Below, piece after piece: positions 16,396-24,909 of a stretch of 64,000 nt of DNA. The translations under genes and the position numbers were made by a program. Origin of the DNA: SIG450 sp045658425 (GTDB lineage: Bacteria > Bacillota > Clostridia > UMGS1840 > HGM11507); assembly GCA_045658425.1 (NCBI GenBank), contig JAZOVB010000172.1, positions 1 to 64,000 of the forward strand, in the 5' to 3' direction. Under the pieces are notes generated by a model that was given only the letters and a program-made list of their open reading frames with translations, did not search any database and was not told where the DNA came from. How positions within the stretch are numbered: position 1 is the first letter of the stretch; the number at the start of each line of letters is the position of its first letter.

Positions 16396-17142
16396 TTATT
16401 CAGCATCGTACGGTAAATCGTATTTTTCAAAAATCTTAGCAAGTGTACCGTCTGCCTTCAAAGCTTCTAAAGCACCGTCAATTTCAGCTGTTAATGCATC
16501 GTCGCCCTTCTGTAAAGCGATTGCATAAGCTTCCTGAGTTAAAGCTTCATCAAGAACTTTTGTTGCACCATTCTGTTCAGCAGATAATGCTCTTGCAACA
16601 GCATCGTCAATAACAACTGCATCAACTTTACCGCTTGTTAAAGCTGTAATTGCTTCAGCACCTGTTTTAAATGACTGAATTGAAAATTTATTATCTAAAA
16701 GGTACTGTTCGCCTGTAGTACCTTCCTGACAGGAAATGGTCTTGCCTTCAAGATCTTTTGATGTAGCAATAGCACTGTCAGCCTTAACTATAATAGCCTG
16801 TGAAGCAGTGTAGTAGTCAACTGAGAAGTTCATATTCTGTCTTCTTTCGTCATTAGCTGTGATACCTGCAACAGCCATATCATATTTACCAGTAGCAGCA
16901 CCGGTTAAAGCAGCATCAAAGTCAATATTGGTAATTTCCAATTTCTTACCTAATTTTTCAGCTATTGCTTCAGCGATTTCTACATCAGCACCAACAATTT
17001 CGCCATTTTCAAGATATTCAAATGGTGGAAATTCTGCATTTGTAGCCATTGTAAGAACATCGTCTGCTTCATTACCGCCACATGCAGTAAACACTGCAAG
17101 AACCATAACTAACGCTAACATTAATGATAATAATTTTTTCAT
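16396..17142 (-). CDS. Amino-acid ABC transporter substrate-binding lipoprotein
   Basis: A 248-residue family 3 solute-binding protein. A lipoprotein signal (MKKLLSLMLALVMVLAVFTAC, Cys about residue 21) is followed by LTMATNAEFPPFEYLENGE and GADVEIAEAIAEKLGKKLEI, the usual polar amino-acid binding start, and GKYDMAVAGITANDERRQ. It should be anchored outside the membrane and deliver ligand to the downstream permease. GGAGGG lies before the ATG. First gene of the three-gene operon. Confidence 0.96.
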   Translation of the reverse strand: MKKLLSLMLALVMVLAVFTACGGNEADDVLTMATNAEFPPFEYLENGEIVGADVEIAEAIAEKLGKKLEITNIDFDAALTGAATGKYDMAVAGITANDERRQNMNFSVDYYTASQAIIVKADSAIATSKDLEGKTISCQEGTTGEQYLLDNKFSIQSFKTGAEAITALTSGKVDAVVIDDAVARALSAEQNGATKVLDEALTQEAYAIALQKGDDALTAEIDGALEALKADGTLAKIFEKYDLPYDAE

Positions 17143-17184
17143 GTTAATCCCTCCAAAGATTAATAAATATTAATTTTTTTGTAT

Positions 17185-17213
17185 ATTATATCACCTTTTT
17201 TCGGTAATTTCAA
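17185..17213 (-). promoter_or_regulatory. SigmaA promoter of the amino-acid ABC operon
   Basis: TTGAAA, 17-nt spacer, TATAAT on the minus strand about 40 nt upstream of the binding-protein start. Confidence 0.8.
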
Positions 17214-17243
17214 GTTTTTTTTGATTTTTTATACATAATTTTA

Positions 17244-18071
17244 TTAGAAAATTATAAAATAAGCTAAAACTATAACACCAAGGATAATTCTATACCAGCC
17301 AAAAACAGTAAAATCATTTTTCTTAATATAACCAACAAGAAATTTTATTGCAAGAATTGATACTATAAACGCTGTTATCATACCTGTTGCAAGTACAGCT
17401 AATTCAAAACCGCTGAACACAAACCCCTCAAGTATGTATTTAATAATTTTTAATGCACTTGCACCTGCCATAACAGGAATAGCAAGGAAAAAAGTAAATT
17501 CGGCAGCTACTTCCCTTGAACTCCCGATGAGAATTGCTCCTAATATAGTTGCTCCGGAACGAGAAGTACCGGGGATTAAGGCAAGTACCTGAAAAAGTCC
17601 GATAGCGAACGCTGTCTTATAATCAAGTGTATCAATATCCTTGATATTTACAGTTCTGTTTTTGTTTTCAATTATAATAAATAACACACCATACAATACC
17701 AACATAAAAGCTACAACATAGGAATTATAAAAAAGTCTGTCTAAAGTATCTTCAAAAAGAAATCCTATTACTGCAGCAGGTAAACATGAAACGATTATTT
17801 TCAGCCATAATACAAGACTTTTTTTATCCCACTTTAATTTACCATCTACCTTATTTAACGGCATAAGCTTTTTAAAATAAAGAACAACCACAGCAAGAAT
17901 TGCTCCCAACTGAATTACAACAAAAAACATTTCTTTAAATGCATCGGTAACATTCAGCTTTATAAATTCATCTACAAGTATCATATGTCCTGTACTTGAA
18001 ATTGGAAGCCATTCAGTAATTCCCTCAACAATACCAATCAGCAAAACCTTTAATAGTTCAATTAAATTCAT
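17244..18071 (-). CDS. uppP: Undecaprenyl-diphosphatase UppP/BacA
   Basis: A 275-residue integral membrane protein that dephosphorylates undecaprenyl pyrophosphate to recycle the lipid carrier for wall synthesis; overproduction gives bacitracin resistance. The signatures are GIVEGITEWLPISSTGHMIL near the N-terminus and IPGTSRSGATILGAIL near 165, both lining the active site. About eight helices. AAAGGAG, which overlaps the thiN stop, precedes the ATG. Last gene of the rlmN-to-uppP run. Confidence 0.97.
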   Translation of the reverse strand: MNLIELLKVLLIGIVEGITEWLPISSTGHMILVDEFIKLNVTDAFKEMFFVVIQLGAILAVVVLYFKKLMPLNKVDGKLKWDKKSLVLWLKIIVSCLPAAVIGFLFEDTLDRLFYNSYVVAFMLVLYGVLFIIIENKNRTVNIKDIDTLDYKTAFAIGLFQVLALIPGTSRSGATILGAILIGSSREVAAEFTFFLAIPVMAGASALKIIKYILEGFVFSGFELAVLATGMITAFIVSILAIKFLVGYIKKNDFTVFGWYRIILGVIVLAYFIIF

Positions 18072-18074
18072 TTT

Positions 18075-18692
18075 TTACTCCTTTACCATCATTACAAGCA
18101 ACATTCCGTCTTCTATTTCGATAAGTCCTCTTTCACTGATAAGCTGATTACTTACTCCAAGAGGATAATCATACCTTAACTCTGCTTTATTAAGCGGGTA
18201 TTTAAAACCGGAAAGGGTTATTCCGGATGCTTTCTCACCGTATGGAAATAAAGAAATATACTTATAATCACTGCGGTGAATTTCACATTTTCCCGAAACA
18301 GCAATTATCCGACTTTTCTCGTCAATAAGTTCTAATTTAATGCCTTTATCATAGGCATACTTTATAAGAGAAAAATTAGCGTAGGTATGATCTGTTCTTC
18401 CCCCAAGGCATCCAATAGCCACACATTCCTTATAACCTTGCAGAGCAGAATAATTTATTGCAAGGCCTAAATCAGTATCATCCTTTTCAGTTGGATATAC
18501 AATTTTATTTCTATATTCATCAATATTTTGTGATGAATCAAAATCCCCTATAATAACATCGGGAGTAAGACCTAACTTTCTTATATGTTTTATACCACCG
18601 TCTGCACATATAATATGACTTTCTGAAAAATCTACTTTACTGAGATAATCATAATTATCTATATGTGCTGCTCCGAAAATATATGTAATCAC
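18075..18692 (-). CDS. thiN: Thiamine pyrophosphokinase
   Basis: A 205-residue cytoplasmic kinase converting thiamine to TPP using ATP. The N-terminal domain has ICADGGIKHIRKLGLTPDVI, GDFDSS and the DDTDLGLAINYS motif, then GCLGGRTDHTYANF; the C-terminal beta domain contains GITLSGFKYPL and SNQL. Start and rpe stop overlap (ATGA). rsgA-rpe-thiN is a common Firmicutes order. It supplies the ligand of the TPP riboswitch at the left edge. Confidence 0.95.
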   Translation of the reverse strand: MITYIFGAAHIDNYDYLSKVDFSESHIICADGGIKHIRKLGLTPDVIIGDFDSSQNIDEYRNKIVYPTEKDDTDLGLAINYSALQGYKECVAIGCLGGRTDHTYANFSLIKYAYDKGIKLELIDEKSRIIAVSGKCEIHRSDYKYISLFPYGEKASGITLSGFKYPLNKAELRYDYPLGVSNQLISERGLIEIEDGMLLVMMVKE

Positions 18693-19321
18693 TTTCTTAA
18701 TTCCTCAATAGCAACTGCCCTGTTTTCTTTACCGAATACAGATGTACCTGCAACTATAACATTTGCTCCCGCTTCAATAACCTGAGAAACATTTTCCGAA
18801 GTAATTCCCCCGTCAATCTCAAGATCAATATTGCGAAAACCAATATATTCTTTAACTTTTTTCAGCTTTTGCGCACTTGAGGGAATATATTTTTGTCCTC
18901 CGAATCCGGGATAGACAGACATTATAAGAATCATATCTACCATATCAAGATACGGAATAACAGCCTCGGCATCAGTATCGGGCGAAAGAACAATACCGCA
19001 CTTTTTATTACAGTTCTTTATTTCTTTAATCGTTTCCGCTATATCATCATCAGCCTCAACATGAAAAGTAATAATATCTGCACCTGCATCAGCAAAGTCC
19101 TTGATGTACTTCAAAGGATTTTTTATCATAAGATGCACATCAAATACTAAATCCGAATGTTTTCTCAGTGCCTTAATTACAGGAATTCCAAATGAAATAT
19201 TAGGTACAAATTGTCCATCCATAACATCAAGATGAACAAAATCAGCATTTTTAATATCCTTTATTTCCTTTTCAAGATTTGCAAAATCTGCAGCTAAAAG
19301 CGATGGTGCAATTTTAATCAT
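18689..19321 (-). CDS. rpe: Ribulose-phosphate 3-epimerase
   Basis: A 210-residue TIM-barrel enzyme interconverting ribulose 5-phosphate and xylulose 5-phosphate. IAPSLLAADFANLEKE, HLDVMDGQFVPNISFG (metal and acid residues), DVHLMI, PGFGGQKYI and DLEIDGGI are all present. The ATG overlaps the rsgA stop by one base with GGGAGAG just upstream; an earlier in-frame GTG-type start 15 nt upstream lies inside rsgA and was not used. Confidence 0.97.
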   Translation of the reverse strand: MIKIAPSLLAADFANLEKEIKDIKNADFVHLDVMDGQFVPNISFGIPVIKALRKHSDLVFDVHLMIKNPLKYIKDFADAGADIITFHVEADDDIAETIKEIKNCNKKCGIVLSPDTDAEAVIPYLDMVDMILIMSVYPGFGGQKYIPSSAQKLKKVKEYIGFRNIDLEIDGGITSENVSQVIEAGANVIVAGTSVFGKENRAVAIEELRK

Positions 19322-20196
19322 TACTTTCTCTCCCAATCATTTATAAGTTTAAGTCGTTCATATAGTTCTTTATAATTTTTATGTCTTGAGGGGGATATTT
19401 CTCCATTTTCTACTGCAGCAATTACAGCACAACCGATTTCTGAGGTATGACTGCAATCTTTAAAACGGCAATCATCCATATACGGAGAAAAATCCACAAA
19501 ATATCCGGCTAACTCTTCTTTTCGGATTATATCAATATCAAGACCGGAAAATCCGGGTGTATCAGCAAAAAATTTTCCTTCTTCCACTTCAAAAAGCTCA
19601 ACATGTCTTGTAGTATGTCTGCCTCTTGCAAGTTTATCACTTACCGAACCGGTTTCCAAATCTTTGTCAACAGCATAACTTAGCAAACTTGATTTCCCTA
19701 CTCCTGAAAATCCGGCTACCGCAGTTATGCCTTCGGATAAAAGAGATTTCAAATTTTTAAGACCAATCTCTTTTGTTACACTTGTCATAATGACATTATA
19801 TCCGATTTTTTCATATTCTTTAACTATTTCAGTATCATAGGGTAAATCTATTTTATTAAAGCATAAAACAGGCTCAATGTGATTGTATTCGCATATAGCA
19901 ATAAGTTTATCTATAAACATAGTATCAGGAACGGGATCTGCAACAGCAGAGATAATTATCATCCGGTCAACATTGGATACAGGCGGTCTTATCAAGTAAT
20001 TTTTCCGCTCACCTATTTCTTCGATAAAGCCTTCCATTTTTTCTTCATTGACAATCCTTATATTAACGTAATCGCCAACATAAGGAATAACATTGTTTTT
20101 CCTGAAACTCCCTTTCGCTTTACAAGTATAAATACCATTGGCGGTTTTCACATAGTAAAAACCACCAATTCCTTTTATAATAATTCCTTGGTTCAA
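19321..20196 (-). CDS. rsgA: Ribosome small-subunit GTPase RsgA
   Basis: A 291-residue circularly permuted GTPase that acts late in 30S assembly. An N-terminal OB fold (GGFYYVKTANGIYTCKAKG) is followed by the permuted G motifs: G4 CFNKIDLP before G1 GFSGVGKSS and G3 DTPGFSG, then the C-terminal zinc site with CRFKDCSHTSEIGCAV. It is likely cotranscribed with prkC/prpC; in Bacillus RsgA is a PrkC substrate and the genes are also neighbours. Confidence 0.97.
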   Translation of the reverse strand: MNQGIIIKGIGGFYYVKTANGIYTCKAKGSFRKNNVIPYVGDYVNIRIVNEEKMEGFIEEIGERKNYLIRPPVSNVDRMIIISAVADPVPDTMFIDKLIAICEYNHIEPVLCFNKIDLPYDTEIVKEYEKIGYNVIMTSVTKEIGLKNLKSLLSEGITAVAGFSGVGKSSLLSYAVDKDLETGSVSDKLARGRHTTRHVELFEVEEGKFFADTPGFSGLDIDIIRKEELAGYFVDFSPYMDDCRFKDCSHTSEIGCAVIAAVENGEISPSRHKNYKELYERLKLINDWERK

Positions 20197-20208
20197 AACT
20201 GCACATCC

Positions 20209-22338
20209 TTAAATTTTAATTTTTTGAGTTTTTACAAGCATATTATCATAATATACAACTATACTGTGGTTTCCATTACCTTCAAGAGTAACATTTAAGG
20301 TTTTGGAATCAGTAGACACCTTTTTGTTGTATACGGTTTTACCATCCTGCATAACTTTTACCTCAACTTCATTTTTTTCATCAGGTAAAGTCAATGCAAG
20401 ATTATATTTTTTTACAGTAACAGTAGTCCCGGTATCAGGAGTTTTATCTGCATCAGGATTTTTTTCTGAATCAGTTGTTTTATCAGAATCAGGTGTTTTA
20501 TCTTCATTTGCATTTTGTTTCTTACCATTGCTAAGTGTAAGAGTAATTTTAGATTTTTTAACAAGTTCGCTGCCTGCAGGTGCACTTTGTTCAATTACAA
20601 CACCTTCGGGTTCACTGCTTGGTTTTCTGATAATTCCTCCCAATACAAATTCATAGTCAGTTAATCGTGCTTTAGCCTGAGCCTCTGTTAGCCCTATAAG
20701 ACTGGGAACTTCCACGAGTTCATCATCAACGCCCTTGCTGACTACAAAGCTTATCCTATCACCGGCTTCAACAGTTTCCCCCGGAAGAGGATCCTGGGAT
20801 ATAACATACCCCAAAGGTATTTCTTCATTAAACTCTGTCTTTTCAGTATATTTTAACCCCAGTTCACTAATTTCAAGTTCAACCTGACGAGCTTCCTTAT
20901 TAATATAGCTTGAAAGAACAATTTCTCTTTCACCAACAGATACAGTAAGTTTAATTTCATAAGGTAATTTTACTTTTTTATCTTTAGGAGTATTCTGATG
21001 AATTATTGTATCTACAGGATATTTATCATCATATTCTTTGATAACGGTTATTTTAAGTTCCCCATCTTTATATTCTTCTAAAACATCATTAATGTTTTCT
21101 CCTACAAAATTGGGAATAACAAATTCACTGTCGTTACCATCACCGATTCCTGCGGGGAAAAGAACTCCGACAGCAATGCCTAAAACGGCACCTATCATTA
21201 TCATCGAAACTACAACAGCTGCAATAATAGCAATTTTATCTTTTTTATTTTCTGCCTTGAATAAATCAGCAAAGAAACCTTTCTTTTTTCTCTTTCTGGT
21301 AACTTTAGCTTCACCTTCAGCGTCTTTGTTTTCAATAATTAATTCATTTTCTATGTTCTGCTCGGATGTTTCCTTATTTTCATTGTCAGGTTCAGCATTT
21401 TTTATATCATTATCTTTTCCCTTTTCAATCTCGTCAAGAACACGCTTTGTATCAAGTTTTATTGTATTACTCTTATTATCCTCTTTAGAAATTTCCTCAT
21501 CAACAACAAAGTAATCTGGTTCATTGGAAATAGAATAAAGGTCTTTATACAAATCATTGGCAGACTGATACCTTTGAGAAGCTTCCTTGTGCATAGCTTT
21601 ATTTACTATTTGCACTAAAACAAGAGGTACTGCTATATTAATATCTTTTATAGCTTTAGGTGTCTGATTTATATGCATCAAGGCAACTGAAACAGGATTA
21701 TCGTTGTCAAACGGAACCACACCTGTCAAAAGCTCATACATAGTAACGCCCAATGAATAAATATCACTTTTTTCATCACTGATTTTCCCCTTTGCCACTT
21801 CCGGAGAAATATAATGAACCGACCCCATAATCCCATCATTTATCCTTTGAGTTTCGGTAGTCTTGCTCATAGAAGCAATGCCAAAATCAGCAACTTTACA
21901 ATTTCCGTCTTTAGAGAGAATGATATTCTGAGGTTTAATATCTCTGTGAATTATTCCGTTTCTGTGAGCATGTGCAATAGCAGAACAAATCTGCATAGAA
22001 TATTTAAGCGCACGGCGCCAATCCATTTTAGGATTTTCGCGTATATACTCTTTAAGATTTACTCCCTCCACAAGTTCCATTACAATATAATAGTTATCAT
22101 CTTCTCTCCCCACGTCATATACAGAAACAATATTTGGGTGAGTAAGACTTGCTGCAGCCTGAGATTCACGGTTAAATTTGCTAACAATAGCATCATCTGT
22201 TTTAAATTCATCTTTAAGCACTTTAACTGCAACAACTCGGTTAAGCATTTTGCATCTTGCTTTATATACAATGGCCATTCCGCCGCTGCCTATTTCTTCA
22301 ATTATTTCATATCTGTTCCCTAAAGTTTTACCGATCAT
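20209..22338 (-). CDS. prkC: PASTA-domain Ser/Thr protein kinase PrkC/StkP
   Basis: A 709-residue membrane kinase. The N-terminal Hanks kinase domain (about 1-270) has GSGGMAIVYKA, AVKVLK, HRDIKPQNIIL and the DFG loop VADFGIAS. One membrane helix follows at about 368-391, then outside PASTA repeats (about 400-610, such as VPSLIGLTEAQAKARL) that bind muropeptides. An acidic, Asp/Lys/Thr-rich linker (about 610-640) leads to a final beta-rich domain of about 65 residues not usual for the family. It phosphorylates proteins in growth, wall and spore control. It is paired with its phosphatase gene upstream. Confidence 0.97.
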   Translation of the reverse strand: MIGKTLGNRYEIIEEIGSGGMAIVYKARCKMLNRVVAVKVLKDEFKTDDAIVSKFNRESQAAASLTHPNIVSVYDVGREDDNYYIVMELVEGVNLKEYIRENPKMDWRRALKYSMQICSAIAHAHRNGIIHRDIKPQNIILSKDGNCKVADFGIASMSKTTETQRINDGIMGSVHYISPEVAKGKISDEKSDIYSLGVTMYELLTGVVPFDNDNPVSVALMHINQTPKAIKDINIAVPLVLVQIVNKAMHKEASQRYQSANDLYKDLYSISNEPDYFVVDEEISKEDNKSNTIKLDTKRVLDEIEKGKDNDIKNAEPDNENKETSEQNIENELIIENKDAEGEAKVTRKRKKKGFFADLFKAENKKDKIAIIAAVVVSMIMIGAVLGIAVGVLFPAGIGDGNDSEFVIPNFVGENINDVLEEYKDGELKITVIKEYDDKYPVDTIIHQNTPKDKKVKLPYEIKLTVSVGEREIVLSSYINKEARQVELEISELGLKYTEKTEFNEEIPLGYVISQDPLPGETVEAGDRISFVVSKGVDDELVEVPSLIGLTEAQAKARLTDYEFVLGGIIRKPSSEPEGVVIEQSAPAGSELVKKSKITLTLSNGKKQNANEDKTPDSDKTTDSEKNPDADKTPDTGTTVTVKKYNLALTLPDEKNEVEVKVMQDGKTVYNKKVSTDSKTLNVTLEGNGNHSIVVYYDNMLVKTQKIKI

Positions 22339-22353
22339 TTACCCCACTCCCCT

Positions 22354-23067
22354 CTATTCCGAATAACATACAACCGTTACATTATCATATCCGCCATTAT
22401 CATTTGCGCATATAACAAGCGTATCGGCGGCTTCCTGCATGGAATTACTCTTTTTAAATATATAAAGAATCTCTTCGTCTTTCAGCATATTAGTGCATCC
22501 GTCCGAACACAAGAATACTATATCACCTTTTTCTTTTTCACAAACAAATATGTCTGTCTTTACAGTGGGATTAGTACCGATAGCACGTGTAATCTGATTT
22601 TTATTAGGATGATTATATGCTTCTTCCGGAGTGATATCACCTGCAAGTAAAAGTTCTTCAACATAAGAGTGATCAATAGTTATCTTTTTTATACCGTTAT
22701 TTATGATATAACCGCGACTGTCTCCCACATTGGCAAAATATATTTTATTCTCAATTACAACAGCTATAACAAGCGTTGTCCCCATTCCATTAACCATGCG
22801 TTTTTTATTGGAATACTTATAAACTATTTCATTAGCCTTAGCAACACATTCCACAAGCCTTTCAGCCGTATTTTCAGCGAAACCAACAGCCAGATTATAT
22901 CTGACAATCTCGTCTATCGTCATCTGACTGGCTATATCGCCGGCGTCATGTCCGCCCATTCCGTCAGCAACTACTAAAAGTTTATATTCTTTTGAATCTA
23001 CAAATAAATACCTGTCTTCATTCACTGAACGGACAAGTCCAATGTCCGTTTTATAACCGCAATTCAT
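22354..23067 (-). CDS. prpC: PP2C-type Ser/Thr phosphatase PrpC/Stp
   Basis: A 237-residue metal-dependent phosphatase. Metal-ligand motifs are visible: KTDIGLVRSVNEDRY, VVADGMGGHDAGDIAS, FANVGDSRGYII, LCSDGCTNML and CANDNGGYDNVTVV. It reverses phosphorylation by the adjacent PrkC. Length is standard. It abuts rlmN without a gap and precedes prkC by 15 bp, the conserved Firmicutes order. Confidence 0.97.
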   Translation of the reverse strand: MNCGYKTDIGLVRSVNEDRYLFVDSKEYKLLVVADGMGGHDAGDIASQMTIDEIVRYNLAVGFAENTAERLVECVAKANEIVYKYSNKKRMVNGMGTTLVIAVVIENKIYFANVGDSRGYIINNGIKKITIDHSYVEELLLAGDITPEEAYNHPNKNQITRAIGTNPTVKTDIFVCEKEKGDIVFLCSDGCTNMLKDEEILYIFKKSNSMQEAADTLVICANDNGGYDNVTVVCYSE

Positions 23068-24084
23068 TTATTTCATCTCCTTTTTTCTAAGTTGTCCGCA
23101 TGCAGCATCAATATCAGAGCCTAATTCTCGTCTAACAGTGGCATTTATATTAAATCCTTCAAGCCACCCTTTAAACCTATTGATATTTTCAGGTTTTTTA
23201 AAACCTGTTTCCGTTACCTCATTAACAGGTATAAGGTTAACATGTGCCAACATACCTTTCAAAAGTCCCGCCAGTTTTTTTGCATCTTCGTAGGAATCGT
23301 TAAAATCCTTTATAAGTGTATACTCGAATGAAATTCTTCTGCCGGTATATTCGATATATTTTCTCAAAGCAGGCATAAGTACTGAAATATTGTATCTTTT
23401 ATTAACCGGCATTATTTGATTTCTCTTTTCATCTGTCGGAGCATGAAGAGAAACCGAAAGTGTAATAGGCATTTTCTCATTCATTAATTTTTCTATTCCC
23501 GGCACTATACCACAAGTTGAAAGTGATATATGTCTGTATGACAGATTAAGTCCAATTGGATTTGTAACATTTTTAAGAAAATGTATAACCTCATTATAAT
23601 TATCAAGAGGTTCGCCCATTCCCATAAGCACTACATGAGAAATTCTGACCCCCATATCCTTACCTGCAAATATAATCTGATCAAGGATTTCTCCCGCCGT
23701 AAGATTTCTCTCTTTTCCGCCAATAGTTGATGCACAAAATTTACATCCCATATTACAACCAACCTGTGTGGAAAGACACGCAGATATACCGTGTTTGTAT
23801 GTCATAACAACGGTTTCAATATATGTACCATCGGTATTTTTAAATAGGTATTTTACAGTCTTGTCCTTGGAAACCTGTTTTCTTTCAATTTCCGGAACAC
23901 TGATGAAAAATTCTTCAGAAAGTGACTGCCTTAATTCCTTACTTAAATCAGTCATTTGAGAAAAATCAGAAACACCGGCAGACAACCATTTAAAACACTG
24001 CTTGGCTTTGAATGCAGGTTGCTTTTTTTCCACAAAATATTCAGTTAATTCTTCAATAGTCAAATCTTTTATATTTTTAAGCAA
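23068..24084 (-). CDS. rlmN: Dual-specificity 23S rRNA/tRNA methyltransferase RlmN
   Basis: A 338-residue radical SAM enzyme making 2-methyladenosine at 23S position 2503 and tRNA position 37. The cluster motif is CNMGCKFC within STQVGCNMGCKFCAS (about 106-117), with GMGEPLDNY following. The mechanistic Cys near the C-terminus is in DIDAACGQLR (about 331), and the second methyl-carrying Cys is expected at this position. First gene of a seven-gene run behind a consensus promoter. Confidence 0.97.
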   Translation of the reverse strand: MLKNIKDLTIEELTEYFVEKKQPAFKAKQCFKWLSAGVSDFSQMTDLSKELRQSLSEEFFISVPEIERKQVSKDKTVKYLFKNTDGTYIETVVMTYKHGISACLSTQVGCNMGCKFCASTIGGKERNLTAGEILDQIIFAGKDMGVRISHVVLMGMGEPLDNYNEVIHFLKNVTNPIGLNLSYRHISLSTCGIVPGIEKLMNEKMPITLSVSLHAPTDEKRNQIMPVNKRYNISVLMPALRKYIEYTGRRISFEYTLIKDFNDSYEDAKKLAGLLKGMLAHVNLIPVNEVTETGFKKPENINRFKGWLEGFNINATVRRELGSDIDAACGQLRKKEMK

Positions 24085-24108
24085 AGTAACAACTCCAATC
24101 CATTTTTA

Positions 24109-24137
24109 ATTATATGTTATTATGCTTAAAAAATCAA
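24109..24137 (-). promoter_or_regulatory. SigmaA promoter of rlmN-prpC-prkC-rsgA-rpe-thiN-uppP
   Basis: TTGATT, 17-nt spacer, TATAAT on the minus strand about 20 nt upstream of rlmN. All downstream genes abut or overlap, so a single transcript of about 7 kb is plausible. Confidence 0.8.
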
Positions 24138-24154
24138 GTTTTTTTAAATTCTTA

Positions 24155-24183
24155 TGGAAATATTTATAATTATATTGTATAAT
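24155..24183 (+). promoter_or_regulatory. Candidate promoter of the DUF624-radA-sigma run
   Basis: A perfect TATAAT with a weak -35 (TGGAAA) at 17-nt spacing on the plus strand, 54 nt before the DUF624 start. The -35 match is poor, so an activator or another sigma factor is possible. Confidence 0.5.
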
Positions 24184-24237
24184 ACATTTTAGTAAATTAT
24201 TTTTATAAGATGACATAATAACGAAAGGATGATATAT

Positions 24238-24906
24238 ATGGGTATATTCTCATTTACCGGATACGGCCCCGGAAAAGGCGTAAGAAAAGATGAAAGAAAA
24301 CTTAAAAGACCTTTTTTACTATTTTACTATTTGTTTTTTAATTTTACCAAATTTATAAAAACCAGTATGCTATTTACTATTACTTGTCTTCCCGTTATAA
24401 CAATAGGTCCATCAATCTGTGCAATGACCTATATTAATTACTGTATTGCAGAAGATAAGCCAACTTTTTTTCTTTCTGATTATTTTGAATATTTCAGAAA
24501 AAACTTTTTCAAAGGATTATTTGCTTTTATTTTAACACTTATTCCTTTGTTTTCCTATACAATAGCACTATTCAACGCTGAGACAATCCCTCATTTCAAA
24601 AATTTCCTTATGCCTTTATTACTGGTAAATCTCATAATGCTTATGATGAGTTTTTATATATATCCGCTGATAATTTTTTATGACATTCCATTTTTTGCAG
24701 TTTTTAAAAATGCTTTTTTGTTTGCACTTATTAAACTTCCGCTTAATTTATTGGTTGCCGCTTGTGTAATCGGATTAGTTATTTTATCATTCGGTTATTC
24801 ATCAGTTGTGGGCTGGATAGTAACGCCATTATTCCTTGTAGCATTTTTAAATTATTTTACGACGTTTTCAGTATATCCGACAATAAAAAAATATATGGAG
24901 GATTAA
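24238..24906 (+). CDS. DUF624 (YesL-type) membrane protein
   Basis: A 222-residue protein with about five hydrophobic helices. The start MGIFSFTGYGPGKGVRKDE, then LPVITIGPSICAMTYINYC and FLSDYFEYFRKNFFKG, are typical of the DUF624 family, whose members often sit near sugar-uptake genes but have no assigned activity. Here it lies 3 bp before radA. The ATG was chosen for AAAGGA 8 nt upstream; another ATG 9 nt earlier overlaps that site. Confidence 0.88.
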   Translation: MGIFSFTGYGPGKGVRKDERKLKRPFLLFYYLFFNFTKFIKTSMLFTITCLPVITIGPSICAMTYINYCIAEDKPTFFLSDYFEYFRKNFFKGLFAFILTLIPLFSYTIALFNAETIPHFKNFLMPLLLVNLIMLMMSFYIYPLIIFYDIPFFAVFKNAFLFALIKLPLNLLVAACVIGLVILSFGYSSVVGWIVTPLFLVAFLNYFTTFSVYPTIKKYMED

Positions 24907-24909
24907 ACA

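Noticed and set aside
21038..21514. 158-codon plus-strand frame opposite prkC, rich in Ser, Ile, Phe and Leu
   Set aside because: It is the antisense shadow of the kinase linker and membrane region. It has no ribosome binding site or recognisable domain, and composition follows from the opposite strand.
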